From VAZQ01 sp963725185 (GTDB taxonomy: Bacteria > Pseudomonadota > Alphaproteobacteria > Rhizobiales > Xanthobacteraceae), in the NCBI GenBank assembly GCA_963725185.1, contig CAVRXO010000004.1, forward strand, positions 124,001 through 188,000: DNA of 64,000 nucleotides, written 5' to 3'. How positions within the stretch are numbered: position 1 is the stretch's first letter; every line of letters starts with the position of its first letter. A program made the position numbers and the translations under genes. The notes beneath the pieces are model-generated. The model was not told the origin of the DNA. It did not search any database and worked only from the letters and a program-made list of their open reading frames with translations. Below are positions 25,203-35,196 of this stretch, in pieces.

Positions 25203-26855
25203 TCACCGTGCCTGTCCGGCCACCCTGCGCAAGACGGCGTCGGCGTCGGGGGCGTTGTCGCCGGTCCAGGCCACGTATTGGTCCGGGCGGACCAGCACCA
25301 ACCGCGCCGCATAGTCCTCGCGGCCGTCGGCAAAGCTGTCGCGGATGACTTTCAGCGGAATGTGACGCGCCTGCGCGCTGGCCTCGAACGGCGCCACCAC
25401 GCTGTCCGGCACCCCGAACGCCAGCAGCGCGAATCCATCGCCCAATTCCTCGAAGACATTGCGACCGGACGTCAGCATTCGGGGGGCCAGATGGTGGCCG
25501 GGACGGGCGCGGAACATGTATTCGCCGCGCGCGCGGCTCACGCCGTCCGCCGGACCGAAGAGGACCGGGGAGCCCTCATAGTTCGGTTCATAGTTGACGA
25601 TGATGGGGCCGCTGCCGGTCTTGAGCTCGGACCAGGCTTCCCGGAAGGCCTCGGGCTCGCGATCGGGGTCGTGGCGACTGATGAGCTCGCCCTCCCACGC
25701 CATCCGGGCGGCGATGAACTCGTCCCCGATCTCCTTGAACACCGGCCGGCGCTCCGCGTCATAGGAATCGAGCAGATCCTCGCCGCCCCAACCCTTGAGC
25801 CGCGCGGCGAGCTTCCAGCCCAGATTGGCCACATCCTCGAGACCGTTGTTGAGCCCAAACCCGCCATAGGGCGGATGCGAGTGCGCGGCGTCGCCGGCGA
25901 TGAAGATGCGGCCGGCGCGATACCGCTCCGCCACCGCCACGCGCAGGTCCCAAAAGCCGACGTGATCGAACTCGCAGGCGAACTCGAAGCCGGCGACACT
26001 GTGGAGGAGCGCGACAAAGTCGAAATTGTCCCGGGTCGTGTCGGTGGGCACCGGGGCGTGGAAGAACCAGCCCTCCTGCGGATCGATACGCCCGAAGAAC
26101 TGCCAATAGCCCTTCAGGTCCGGATGCAGGACCCGGTAGGTCGATTGCATCGGGAAGCCCTTGAGCAGGCCTTCGCTGAGCTCGCGCGAGCGGAACACGG
26201 CGAGCAGCATGACCTGCTCGAAATCCGCGCCCTCGCGCTTGATCCCGGCCTGTTCCCGCACGATCGAATGGCCGCCGTCGCAGCCGACCACATAATCCCC
26301 TTCGAGCACCGCCTGCGCGCCGTCGCCGGCCTCGTTGTGGATGGCGACCCGCACGCCTGCCTGGTCCTGCTCGACCGATTGCGCCGCCCAGCCGAAATGG
26401 GCCTCGACCAGCGGCAGGCCCGCCATCTTCCGGCGCAGGACATTCTCCAGCAGATATTGCGGCATGCGGTCGTTCTTTTGAAAATAGAATTCATTGACGG
26501 TCTCGCGGCCGGCGAACATGTGCCAATGCTCGCTCATGAGGCTTTTGTAGGCGGTGACGCCGCTCGCCGGAACTTCCGGCGGCAGCATGCGCTGGGCGCG
26601 CAATTCGCCGACGCAGCTCCAGAAATAGAAGCGCTCGAGCGTGCGCTGCGCGAGGTTCTGTCCCTTGGGAATCTTGTGCATGCCGACCCGGCGCTCCACC
26701 AGCGCGCAGGATATGCCGCGCAGCCCGAGGTCGACCGCGAGCCCCACGCCGACCGGGCCGCCGCCCACGATGATGACCTGACTTCGCTTCCGCAAGAGAT
26801 CCCCCACGTCCGCCGCGGCCGGTTCAACGCCGGCGCTTAACCATTCGTTTACCAC
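25203..26855 (-). CDS. FAD-dependent aromatic monooxygenase (PheA/TfdB type)
   Basis: 550 residues by the longest frame. FAD-binding VIIVGGGPVGVGLAVDLGLRG (from residue 27), the DG motif VVGCDGGHSIVREQAGI (near 190) and the GD motif RIFIAGDAAHSHPPYGGFGLN (near 318) define a class A flavoprotein hydroxylase. The C-terminus has a thioredoxin-like region with LVRPDQYVAWTG. It likely hydroxylates a phenolic compound with NAD(P)H and oxygen. The GTG start at 26855 is doubtful: the first residues are read through a CtrA-like box belonging to the divergent TPR gene, so a start at GTG 26807 or TTG 26795 (after GGGGGA) may be correct. The substrate is not predictable. Confidence 0.85.
   Translation of the reverse strand: MVNEWLSAGVEPAAADVGDLLRKRSQVIIVGGGPVGVGLAVDLGLRGISCALVERRVGMHKIPKGQNLAQRTLERFYFWSCVGELRAQRMLPPEVPASGVTAYKSLMSEHWHMFAGRETVNEFYFQKNDRMPQYLLENVLRRKMAGLPLVEAHFGWAAQSVEQDQAGVRVAIHNEAGDGAQAVLEGDYVVGCDGGHSIVREQAGIKREGADFEQVMLLAVFRSRELSEGLLKGFPMQSTYRVLHPDLKGYWQFFGRIDPQEGWFFHAPVPTDTTRDNFDFVALLHSVAGFEFACEFDHVGFWDLRVAVAERYRAGRIFIAGDAAHSHPPYGGFGLNNGLEDVANLGWKLAARLKGWGGEDLLDSYDAERRPVFKEIGDEFIAARMAWEGELISRHDPDREPEAFREAWSELKTGSGPIIVNYEPNYEGSPVLFGPADGVSRARGEYMFRARPGHHLAPRMLTSGRNVFEELGDGFALLAFGVPDSVVAPFEASAQARHIPLKVIRDSFADGREDYAARLVLVRPDQYVAWTGDNAPDADAVLRRVAGQAR
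26837..26851 (+). promoter_or_regulatory. CtrA box upstream of third TPR-glycosyltransferase locus
   Basis: TTAA-ccattcg-TTTA, where the first half-site extends to TTAACCAT. A second degenerate box, TTTA-ccgatcg-TTAG, follows at 26861-26875. Both lie within 100 bases of the TPR-glycosyltransferase start at 26933. Confidence 0.5.
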
Positions 26856-26932
26856 GCTTGTTTACCGATCGTTAGGAAACGTCGCGCGGCCAACTCGGGG
26901 GCGCCGGCACGCGCTTGAAATCGGGCCAGCGG

Positions 26933-28555
26933 ATGCCGCAGCCGCCATCGAGCTTGTCGCTGTTGTTCGGGCTTGCCCGGCGCGTTCACGAGCGCGGCGA
27001 GCTCGACCGGGCGGAGCGGCTCTACGCGGACGTTCTGCGACGCGATCCGGGCCATTTCGACGCGCTGCATCTCCTGGCCATGCTCAACTATCAGCGTCGC
27101 CGCCTCGACGCCGCCGCGAAGCTGCTGCGCTCAGCCCTGCGGATCGATGGGCTGCGCGCCGACGCACACGCGGATCTGGGGCTTGTCATGCTTGCCATGG
27201 GGCGCTTCGAGGAGGCATTGGCTGGCTATGACGCCGCCCACGCCATTGCGCCGGACGATGCGGACGCGCTCAACGGGCGCGGCGTGGCCTTGCTGCGGCT
27301 GGCCCGCACCGCCGAGGCACTGGCGTGCTTCGAGCGCGCGCTCGCGCTCGCGCCCCGCCATGTCGATGCGCTCGGCAATCGCGGCAACGCCTTGCTCGCG
27401 CTCAATCGTCCGCACGAGGCGATCGCGAGCTACGACGCCGGGTTGAGGATCGTCCCCAAGCATGCCCGCTTGCTCACCAATCAGGCGGTGGCGTTGCGCC
27501 GGCTCGATCGGCCGCACGAGGCGCTGCTGGGCCTTAACCGTGCGCTGGTCAGCAACCCGAATTTTGCCGAGGCTCGCTTCGTGGAAAGCCTGGTCAAGCT
27601 CACGCTGGGCGATTTCGCCGCCGGCTGGAGCAGCTACGAGTCGCGCTGGGAGACCGCCGCATTGGCGCCGCACCGTCGCGATTTCACGCGACCCTTGTGG
27701 CTCGGGCGGGAGTCGCTCGCCGGCAAGACCATCCTCATTTACGCCGAGCAGGGCTATGGCGACACGATCCAGTTCGTGCGCTACGCCGCGCTCGCGGTCG
27801 CGCGCGGGGCGCGGGTCATTCTGGAAGTGCAGCCCGAGCTCGCCCGGCTCATGTCCGCCTGCAAGGACGTCGAGGTCATTGCGCACGGGGAGCCGTTGCC
27901 GGCGTTCGATCTGCAGTGTCCGCTGATGAGCCTGCCATTGGCATTTGGCACGCAGCTGTCCACCATCCCGGCCGACATTCCCTATCTGGTGCCGCCCGCC
28001 GAGGATGTGGTGGCACTGGCGAAGGGGCGGGAACCGGGCCGCAAGCCTGCGGTTGGGCTGGCTTGGGCCGGCGATCGATTGCACAAGAACGACAGCAATC
28101 GCTCGATCCCGCTGGCAACGCTACGGCCGTTGCTCGACCTGCCGCACCTGCAATTCGTCAGCCTCCAGCAGGAGGTCCGGGCCGAGGATGCCGAAGTCCT
28201 GCGCGGCCACCCGCAGCTGCAGGCGCTCGGGCCGTTTCCGGACTTTGCCGCCACCGCCGCCGCGATCGCGCGGCTCGATGCAGTGATCGCCGTGGACACG
28301 GCGGTCGCTCATTTGGCCGGGGCGCTGGGAAAGCCGCTCTTTCTGCTGCTGCCTTTCGGCGCCGATTTCCGTTGGCTGCGCGAACGGTCCGACAGCCCCT
28401 GGTATCCGGGCGCGCGGCTGTTCCGGCAGCACGCGTTCAACGACTGGGGGAGGGCGCTCGATGCGCTGCGTCAGGAGTTGATGCGCTTTGGCGAAGCCGG
28501 CGCCGCCAGTGCCGATACGCCATCGGCACCGCTCCCGTGCCAGAAGTCGGCTTGA
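26933..28555 (+). CDS. TPR-glycosyltransferase (FlmG/OGT-like), 540 aa
   Basis: A single-module member of the same family as the enzymes at 7780 and 12228. About seven TPRs (residues 10-240; VHERGELDRAERLYADVL, GRGVALLRLARTAEALACFERAL) precede the GT-B domain (about 249-525) with TRPLWLGRESLAGKTILIYAEQGYGDTIQFVRYA, FDLQCPLMSLPLAFGT, GLAWAGDRLHKNDSNRSIP and IAVDTAVAHLAGALGKPLF. ATG 26933 has a weak site (AGCGG); a TTG 18 bases upstream is possible. It is separated from the main island by about 13 kb yet keeps CtrA-like boxes, so it is probably part of the same modification system. The acceptor is likely flagellin by analogy with FlmG; not shown by sequence. Confidence 0.85.
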   Translation: MPQPPSSLSLLFGLARRVHERGELDRAERLYADVLRRDPGHFDALHLLAMLNYQRRRLDAAAKLLRSALRIDGLRADAHADLGLVMLAMGRFEEALAGYDAAHAIAPDDADALNGRGVALLRLARTAEALACFERALALAPRHVDALGNRGNALLALNRPHEAIASYDAGLRIVPKHARLLTNQAVALRRLDRPHEALLGLNRALVSNPNFAEARFVESLVKLTLGDFAAGWSSYESRWETAALAPHRRDFTRPLWLGRESLAGKTILIYAEQGYGDTIQFVRYAALAVARGARVILEVQPELARLMSACKDVEVIAHGEPLPAFDLQCPLMSLPLAFGTQLSTIPADIPYLVPPAEDVVALAKGREPGRKPAVGLAWAGDRLHKNDSNRSIPLATLRPLLDLPHLQFVSLQQEVRAEDAEVLRGHPQLQALGPFPDFAATAAAIARLDAVIAVDTAVAHLAGALGKPLFLLLPFGADFRWLRERSDSPWYPGARLFRQHAFNDWGRALDALRQELMRFGEAGAASADTPSAPLPCQKSA

Positions 28556-28594
28556 GCGGGTTCCGGCACGGCTTCGAACGAGGGGCGGTAAGTC

Positions 28595-28648
28595 GGGTGG
28601 ACGAGGCGGCATGAGGGCGCAAACGCCCTGACGCCGCTTCTGCCCACC
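28595..28648. repeat. Imperfect palindrome between convergent genes
   Basis: A structure of about 54 bases with outer arms GGGTGG/CCCACC and an inner stem GGGCG-CAAA-CGCCC. It lies between the ends of the TPR-glycosyltransferase and the PQQ dehydrogenase. It resembles the REP-type palindromes of Bradyrhizobiaceae and may serve as a bidirectional terminator. Confidence 0.5.
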
Positions 28649-28659
28649 CTGGGCGCGGT

Positions 28660-30441
28660 TTAGTTGCTCGCCGGCAATGCGAACACGTAAAGCGCGTTGT
28701 GCCCGTGCACCGGCTTGATGCTGGGCGCCATGTCGAGCACGCTGCGCGAGCCCGATTGTCCTTCGCCGGTGAAGATGGCGACATATTGCCTGCCGTTGAC
28801 CGCATAGGTGATGGTCGAGCTTATCACCATGCCGCCGACGATCTGCTCCCACAGCACCTTGCCGGTGTCGGGATCGAAGGCGCGGAAGCGGCGGTTGAGA
28901 TCGCCCCAGAACAGGAGATCGCCCGCCGTCGTCAGCGCCGATCCGTTGCCGGGCGCCGCCTGCGAGAAGATGCGCTTCATCTCGCCGGTTTCCATGTCGA
29001 TCTTCATCATGCCCATGAACTTGTCCTCGGCAACGCCGGGCCGGCGAATGCCGAAGCGCGGGCCGAAGCCGAGCGGCTTGGAGGTGTCCGCCGTCATGTC
29101 GAGACAGGCGTCCTGGAACGGCACGTAGAGCGAGTTGTTCTTCGGATCGTAGCTCGTCGCCCACCAGGAGCGCGTGTTCTGGAAGCAGCCGACCGAGCGG
29201 TCGCCGTCCTTCTTGAACACGATGGCGTCGTTGATGAAGGTGCGGCCGGTCTTGACGTCGATCGCCTTCATGTTGACGTTGGGCACGTCATAGGGAAACG
29301 GCGCCGCCCAGAGGAATTCCCCGCTCTGCCGGTCGAGCGCGAAGATGTCGCCCGCTTCGGCGACGTCGACCACGATGTCGTGCTCCTCGCCCTTGGGAAT
29401 GTTCGGGTTGATCCATTTGACGAATTTGGGATCGGCGCTGACCTTGGTGTGGATCAGCATTCGCTCGTGGATGTGGTCGGAATCCCAATCGTCGCCCGGC
29501 AGATGCTGGTAATACCAGATGAGCTTGCCGGTATCGATGTCGAGCGCGAGCGTGCTGTTGCTGTAGAGCTCCGACGGAGATTCGTAGGGCACCGCGTCCG
29601 CGTTTCCGTTGTGCCGCTTGAGCCGCGTATAGGGAATCGGATTGGAAACCGCCCAGTACAGCACGCGGCGTTTCGGATCGTAGGAACCGGGCAGGCCCCA
29701 GGACGATGCGACGCGCTTCTCCGTGTCGATGCCGCCCCAGGTGTCGCCGCCCGGCTCGCCGGCGCCGGCGGTGTTGTAGAACTTCCACAGCTCCTTGCCG
29801 GTGCGCGCGTCATGGGCGACGATGAAGCAGCCGGTGCGGGTGACGCAGGTGCGGTTGCTGATGACCTTGCCGTCGGCGACGATCAGGCCGCCGGAATGCT
29901 CGGTCTTGGTCTCCAGATCGAATGCCTTGGTCTGCCAGCGCAGCTTGCCGGTGCGCGCGTCGACCGCGACCACATAGCCGTCGGGCGCGGTGAAGTAGAC
30001 CATGTCCTCGAACAGCGCGGGCACCTTGGAGCGCGACAGGTTGGCGGGGCGGATCTTGCTCGCCATGTCCTTGGGATAATCGCGCTTGTATTCCCAGATC
30101 TCGTCGCCGGTGGTGGCGTCGATGGCGAGCAGGTTGGCGCCCGGCTCGATCATGTACATCACGCCGTCATGGACCAGCGGCGTCGATTCCTGGGTGCCCG
30201 GCGGCAAGCCGCGCGCGAACACCATCTGCAGCTTGGCGACATTGCTCTTGTTGATCTGATCGAGCGGGCTGTAGCGCTGCTCGTCGTAGGTGCGGCTGAT
30301 CTGCAGCCAGTCGGCCGCCGGCGGATTGGCGAGCATCTCCTGCGTCACCGGCTTGTAGTCGGCAGCGCGCGCGGGAGCGCCCAAGAGACCCGCGACCACA
30401 GCCGTGGCGGCCATGAAGACATTACGCCGAAGAGCGCCCAT
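28660..30441 (-). CDS. PQQ-dependent dehydrogenase (quinoprotein)
   Basis: 593 residues. A signal peptide (NVFMAATAVVAGLLGAPARAADY) directs it to the periplasm. The propeller blades show the tryptophan-docking pattern repeatedly: LLAIDATTGDEIWEYKR, VVAVDARTGKLRWQTKAF, IVAHDARTGKELWKFYN, ALDIDTGKLIWYYQHLPGDDWD. GEPGGDTWGG is a conserved active-site region of PQQ alcohol dehydrogenases. No cytochrome c domain follows, so electrons must leave by a separate carrier. ATG 30439-30441 has a GGGAGG site. It ends facing the TPR gene. The substrate (alcohol, aldehyde or aromatic) is not determined; the TauD-type gene is upstream in the same orientation. Confidence 0.9.
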   Translation of the reverse strand: MGALRRNVFMAATAVVAGLLGAPARAADYKPVTQEMLANPPAADWLQISRTYDEQRYSPLDQINKSNVAKLQMVFARGLPPGTQESTPLVHDGVMYMIEPGANLLAIDATTGDEIWEYKRDYPKDMASKIRPANLSRSKVPALFEDMVYFTAPDGYVVAVDARTGKLRWQTKAFDLETKTEHSGGLIVADGKVISNRTCVTRTGCFIVAHDARTGKELWKFYNTAGAGEPGGDTWGGIDTEKRVASSWGLPGSYDPKRRVLYWAVSNPIPYTRLKRHNGNADAVPYESPSELYSNSTLALDIDTGKLIWYYQHLPGDDWDSDHIHERMLIHTKVSADPKFVKWINPNIPKGEEHDIVVDVAEAGDIFALDRQSGEFLWAAPFPYDVPNVNMKAIDVKTGRTFINDAIVFKKDGDRSVGCFQNTRSWWATSYDPKNNSLYVPFQDACLDMTADTSKPLGFGPRFGIRRPGVAEDKFMGMMKIDMETGEMKRIFSQAAPGNGSALTTAGDLLFWGDLNRRFRAFDPDTGKVLWEQIVGGMVISSTITYAVNGRQYVAIFTGEGQSGSRSVLDMAPSIKPVHGHNALYVFALPASN

Positions 30442-30602
30442 CAAATCCTCCCTCGATGCTCCCGCCCGCGTTTTTCCCGGCCGTTCGCCGGCGGGCTTGG
30501 GAATGCGGCCGGGAATTCCCTCCCGATCCAGGGCGAATGTTCGCGCGTTTCCGGCCTGCCTGCAAGAAAGGCCTGCGCCCGGCTTGAAAAAACCATCGCG
30601 GC

Positions 30603-31463
30603 TCAAAACGGCTTCTCGCCCAGGATGGTCACGCGCCGCAGCAGGCGCCGCTCGCCGGCGGAAAAATCCGTGCGCGCGTGCAAGGTGCAGCGGTTGTCCC
30701 ACATCAGGATGTCGCCGGGGCGCCAGACATGCTCGTAGATGAATTGCGGCTGCTCCTGGTGATCGAACAGCTGCTGCAGCAGCGTGTCGCTCTCCTCGCG
30801 CGGCAGGCCTTCGATCTCGCGCGTCATCAGGCGGTTGACATAGAGCGCCTTGCGTCCGGTCGCCGGATGCGTGCGCACCGCCGGGTGCCAATAGGACGAG
30901 CCGGCATTGTCGTAGCTTGCGGTGCGCAGGGTCGAATCCTTGTCGTAGGCATTGAGCGCGCGCCGGCCCGCGATGCGCTGCTTGATCTCCTCGGGCAGCG
31001 TCTCGTAGGCGGTATAGGCGTTCGAGAACAGCGTGTTGCCGCCCTGGCTCGGGATCTCGATGGCGTAGAGCAGCGTGGCCTTGGCGGGGGTTTCCTGGTG
31101 GCACTGGTCGGTGTGGAATTGCATTTCGCGGTCGGGCAGCGCCCCGATCGGCTTGCCGTCGCGGCGGATGTTGGAGATCAGCATCACGCAGGGATGCTTG
31201 GCGCTGAATACGCGGCCCGAGGTAAGCTTCGCCGGCGCGCCGAACGTTTCGGCAAAACGCACCTGTGCATCCTCGTCGAGCGTCTGGTTGCGCAGCAGGA
31301 TGACCAGATGCCGGTGCCAGGCATCGAGGAATTGCTGCTTGGCCGCTTCGTCGATCGGGTCGCGCAGATCGATGCCGGCGATTTCGGCGCCGAGCGCCGG
31401 AGAGAGCTGCCGCACGGTGAGAGCGCCAGGTTGCTCATGCCGGGCGGCGGCGGTCGTTTCCAT
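30603..31463 (-). CDS. TauD/TfdA-family Fe(II)/2-oxoglutarate dioxygenase
   Basis: 286 residues. The iron ligands are visible as H117-x-D119 (REMQFHTDQCHQ) and a distal His in DNRCTLHARTDF (about residue 262), with Arg in RRLLRRVTILG for 2-oxoglutarate. ALGAEIAGIDLRDPI at the N-terminus is typical of the family. The start METTAAA at 31461-31463 follows GGGAGAAG; a longer frame is rejected. The next gene on the strand, 160 bases away, is the PQQ dehydrogenase, and the two may form a small catabolic or desulfonation unit. The substrate is unknown; the sequence is not close enough to classical TauD for me to call taurine. Confidence 0.88.
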   Translation of the reverse strand: METTAAARHEQPGALTVRQLSPALGAEIAGIDLRDPIDEAAKQQFLDAWHRHLVILLRNQTLDEDAQVRFAETFGAPAKLTSGRVFSAKHPCVMLISNIRRDGKPIGALPDREMQFHTDQCHQETPAKATLLYAIEIPSQGGNTLFSNAYTAYETLPEEIKQRIAGRRALNAYDKDSTLRTASYDNAGSSYWHPAVRTHPATGRKALYVNRLMTREIEGLPREESDTLLQQLFDHQEQPQFIYEHVWRPGDILMWDNRCTLHARTDFSAGERRLLRRVTILGEKPF

Positions 31464-31823
31464 CAGCTTCTCCCGGCGCCTCTTCACGGCCGGCCGTGAC
31501 CGGCTGCGGTTAGTTCGAGCCGCAAGCATACATCCGCATTGCGACGTTTCGAAGCGCTATTCGCCGCCGGGAGCCAACGCGGCCGATGGGGATTGGGAGC
31601 CGCCGCCACCTTCCAGCTTAAGGCCCCCAGGCTTAATTCAAAGGGCGGCAGGCACAGGCGCGCCAACGAGCGGGCCGAGCTGCAAACAAGATCCTTGGAA
31701 CCGAGACACTCCGCCGGAGGTTGAGTTACGGCTATCCAGGAGCTGCCGACGCGAGTTTGCGTGCGATGCCGTATCGAGCGGCCGGAGTCATCGCGCACCG
31801 CGAAACCATCAAAGGAGGTGACG
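31464..31823. other. Intergenic region without a supported gene
   Basis: 360 bases between the divergent dioxygenase and small membrane protein genes. It must hold their promoters. Open frames here are antisense or lack ribosome sites. No clear motif was seen. Confidence 0.5.
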
Positions 31824-32000
31824 ATGTGGTGGAGAATGACGAAGACGATCATAATTTCATGGTTCGTCGGCGTGGTCTGCGGAGCGATCATGATTGTCGC
31901 GCTTGAGCGCAATCAGGCAACGCCAACCGTAAGCGCCGGAAATCAATCCGCCCCGCAAACCACCGGTTCCGCCGCTCCCGCGGATAGCAGGACGCAGTAG
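31824..32000 (+). CDS. Small single-pass membrane protein
   Basis: 58 residues: MWWRMTKTIIISWFVGVVCG, then a hydrophobic helix to about residue 26, then a Gln/Ser/Thr/Ala-rich tail (NQSAPQTTGSAAPADSRTQ). It is preceded by AAAGGAGGTGACG, one of the best ribosome sites in the window, which makes translation credible despite the short length. Function unknown. The tail could face the periplasm. Confidence 0.65.
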   Translation: MWWRMTKTIIISWFVGVVCGAIMIVALERNQATPTVSAGNQSAPQTTGSAAPADSRTQ

Positions 32001-32078
32001 CGCTCCCCAAGGGACAGTGCGGGATCGGCATATCGGATTTGGAGGGGATTCGCGCAGCGAAGATCCGGACAGGCCGTT

Positions 32079-32270
32079 CTACTGCACCAGCTCGTAGAGC
32101 TTTACGACCGCTTTTGATCCTTTGAGGGCACGTGCGTGGCGAACGATCTCTTGATGAGCGGCGCTCGTTGTATAGGTCGCGATGTCCGTCTCGGACTCCC
32201 ATTCCGAGTAGGAGATGAACTCGTGAGCGTCCCTGCAGCGGAGCAATTTTTCTGAAATGCATCCTTTTTG
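32079..32270 (-). pseudogene. Fragment of antibiotic-biosynthesis-monooxygenase-like (ABM) protein
   Basis: An open stretch reads EKLLRCRDAHEFISYSEWES, then ETDIATYTTSAAHQEIVRHARALKG and SKAVVKLYELVQ-stop. The pattern (SEWES...AHQEI...LYELV) resembles the C-terminal half of small ABM-domain quinol or heme monooxygenases. There is an in-frame TAG just upstream and no start codon with a ribosome site, so the N-terminal half is lost. Likely a remnant. No counterpart in the window. Confidence 0.5.
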
Positions 32271-32540
32271 CTAAATCATAAGCGGAGCACATTCCGTCTT
32301 CCACACTCGGACCGCCTTTTCTGTCTCGGAGGGATCGAGCTAATGTGTATGAGCCTAACGATCGATATGGGCATCCTCCTGCGTGATCAAGGATAACGTC
32401 GACTGGCCCGCTTGGTTGCCGGCGATCCGCTGTCCCCTGACACCCTAGCCATCGCGCAAAGCGATCGCGGCCTCCGGCGGGGAGCACCGGAGGCCGCGTC
32501 GGTTCGCCGTTTGCTCGCGCGCTGCAAGCGGCGGGGAGCC

Positions 32541-32602
32541 GGGGATCAGTAATCAGAATCAGTGGCCAGACAGGTCCTTCTGATCACTGATCACTGATCC
32601 CC
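32541..32602. repeat. Inverted repeat with GATCAGT/ACTGATC units after flgH
   Basis: The left arm (32541-32563) and right arm (32580-32602) are imperfect complements built of GATCAGT or ACTGATC repeats. It lies immediately after the flgH stop and could form a long hairpin terminator for the flgFGAH operon. No T tract. The rest of 32271-32540 shows no gene. Confidence 0.55.
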
Positions 32603-32610
32603 TGGTCCGT

Positions 32611-33395
32611 TCAGAACGGTAGCAGGATGTCGAGCGCCTGCTGGCCGTAGCGCGCCTGTTGCACGTCGGTGATCTGGCCGCGTCCGCCATAGGCGATGCG
32701 CGCTTCCGCGATCTTGGTGGAAATCGATGGTGTTGTCGCTCTGGATGTCCTCCGGGCGCACGATGCCGGCGACGATCAGCTCGCGGATCTCGAAATTGAC
32801 CCGCAGCTCCTGCTTGCCCTCGACCACGAGATTGCCGTTGGGCAAGACCTGCGTCACCACGGCGGCGACGTTGGTCATGCACCGCCTCCTGGCGGTTGAT
32901 CGAGCCCTTGCCGTCGCTCGATCCGGTCGAATTCGCGGTGAGAATCCGGCCGGGCAGGACCGCGGTCGCCGGATTCTTGATGGTCTTGGAGCCGATGAAG
33001 TCCGTGATCGCCCAGGAATCCTCGCTGTTGGACCGGCTGCGCTGGGTCTCGTTGGCGGTCTTGGCGGTATCGGTGATGTTCACCGTCACGGTCAGGATGT
33101 CGCCGACCTGATGGGCGCGCTGGTCCTTGAAGAACTCGCGCGAGCCGGAGCGCCACAGCGAGTTCTCATTGTAGACCGCGGCGGTCGGCTCCGGCATCGG
33201 CATGTGCACGGGCTCGTAGCCCGCCTTGGTGGTCGGGTTCTCGATCGGCGCCAGCGCCGGTTGCTCGCCGAGATTTCTGATCCGGTCGAGCGAGGAGCAG
33301 CCGCCCGCCAGCGAGGCGAGCGCGACCAGAGAAGTCGCGGCAAGAAGCTGGGAAACCCGGTTGCGCTTGGACATGTCACTCACTGGGGCTGTCAT
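32611..33395 (-). CDS. flgH: Flagellar L-ring lipoprotein FlgH, with two frameshifts
   Basis: The N-terminal part has a lipoprotein signal with lipobox ending LAGGC, then PVHMPMPEPTAAVYNENSLW and DILTVTVNITDTAKTANETQ, characteristic FlgH. Near 32880 one extra base breaks the frame (before MTNVAAVVTQVLPNGNLVV), and near 32715 a second extra base breaks it again (before KIAEARIAYGGRG). The end DVQQARYGQQALDILLPF is intact. Removing the two bases gives 260 residues. FlgH forms the outer-membrane ring. The ATG overlaps the flgA stop as ATGA. Both lesions are single-base insertions in an otherwise perfect gene, so sequence error is more likely than loss. Confidence 0.88.
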
Positions 33396-34389
33396 GGCGT
33401 GGCATTGGATGCAAGCCGAGCCGTGGCGGCGTTGACGCTGACCCGGCCGGGGCCGACCACGGTGGCCTGGATGGTGTGCTTGGACTGCACGTTGACCACG
33501 CTGATGAGGTCGCCGAGCCCGCCCGGCTCGACCGCCTTGCCGACGATCGTGAGCACGATGCCGGGCACCTGGAACACGATGGTGACGGCCTCGCCGCGCC
33601 CGACCAGCTCGGGTTTCGCCACGTCGGCCTGACGGATGACCTGGCCGGCGCGCAGCGCGTGCTTGGCGGCGAGGCCCTGCGCCTGCTCGATCGCGGTCAG
33701 CGTGGTGGGCGTGGAATTGGTCTTCGGCCGGCGCTCGACGGCGAGGTCGGCGGCGTCGAGCACTTGACCCTGCGCGATCTCGTGGGTCGGCACCACCGCC
33801 TCGAAGGTCTCGCTCAGCGAACCGGTGAAGCGCAGCGGCAGGCGGCGCGCGGCCAGGCTGCCCGGCAGCTCGAATGCGATATCGAAGCGGGTAGTGCGCG
33901 GCTCATAGTTGAGACGAGTCACCGCAAGCTCGCCGGTCGCCGTCGACTCGACCTCCAACGGGCGCACGTCGTTGTCGAACACCACCGCGACGTGGCTCGC
34001 ATCCGGCAGGCCGTATTTGCCGGCCAGCGCGCGCAGAATGCGCGCCTCGACATCCTTGGCGGTGATGGTGCGGGCGGCGTGCGTCACGGCGACTGCGGAC
34101 AGCCCGCGACTGTCGAGGCCGATGAGGTGGTGGCCGCGTACGGCTTCCAGCACGCTCGCGACCGGCACGCTGCCGGTCTGCCCGAGATCGGGCGCGCGGA
34201 AGATCGGCACGTCGGCGACCGCACCGGCGTTCTCGACCAGGTCGCCGATGCGCACGATATCGCCCGTCACGATGGCCGAAGCCCTGAGGCCGGGGGCGTC
34301 GAGGTCCTGCGCGGCGGCCGGCGCGACCAGCGCCGCGAGCATGACGAGCGCGACGGGAAGGATGCTGCGGATCATGGCGGCGGCTCGCC

Positions 34390-34393
<4 letters not shown>
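33392..34393 (-). CDS. flgA: FlgA, P-ring addition chaperone
   Basis: 333 residues. A signal peptide (IRSILPVALVMLAALVAPAAAQD) is followed by a two-part N-terminal region (ASAIVTGDIVRIGDLVENAG; ARTITAKDVEARIL) and the C-terminal SAF-type domain with AGQVIRQADVAKPELVGRGEAVTIVFQVPG and VEPGGLGDLISVVN. FlgA is the periplasmic chaperone for P-ring assembly. At 333 residues it is longer than enteric FlgA, as usual in alphaproteobacteria. ATG 34391-34393 overlaps the flgG stop (ATGA), and the end overlaps flgH, so flgG-flgA-flgH is tightly coupled. Confidence 0.93.
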
Positions 34394-35175
<782 letters not shown>

Positions 35176-35196
35176 GATGATGTCTCCTTGTTGTAA

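Noticed and set aside
30442..31104. In-frame 221-codon extension upstream of the PQQ dehydrogenase
   Set aside because: It overlaps the dioxygenase gene in another frame; the signal peptide and GGGAGG site fix the start at 30441.
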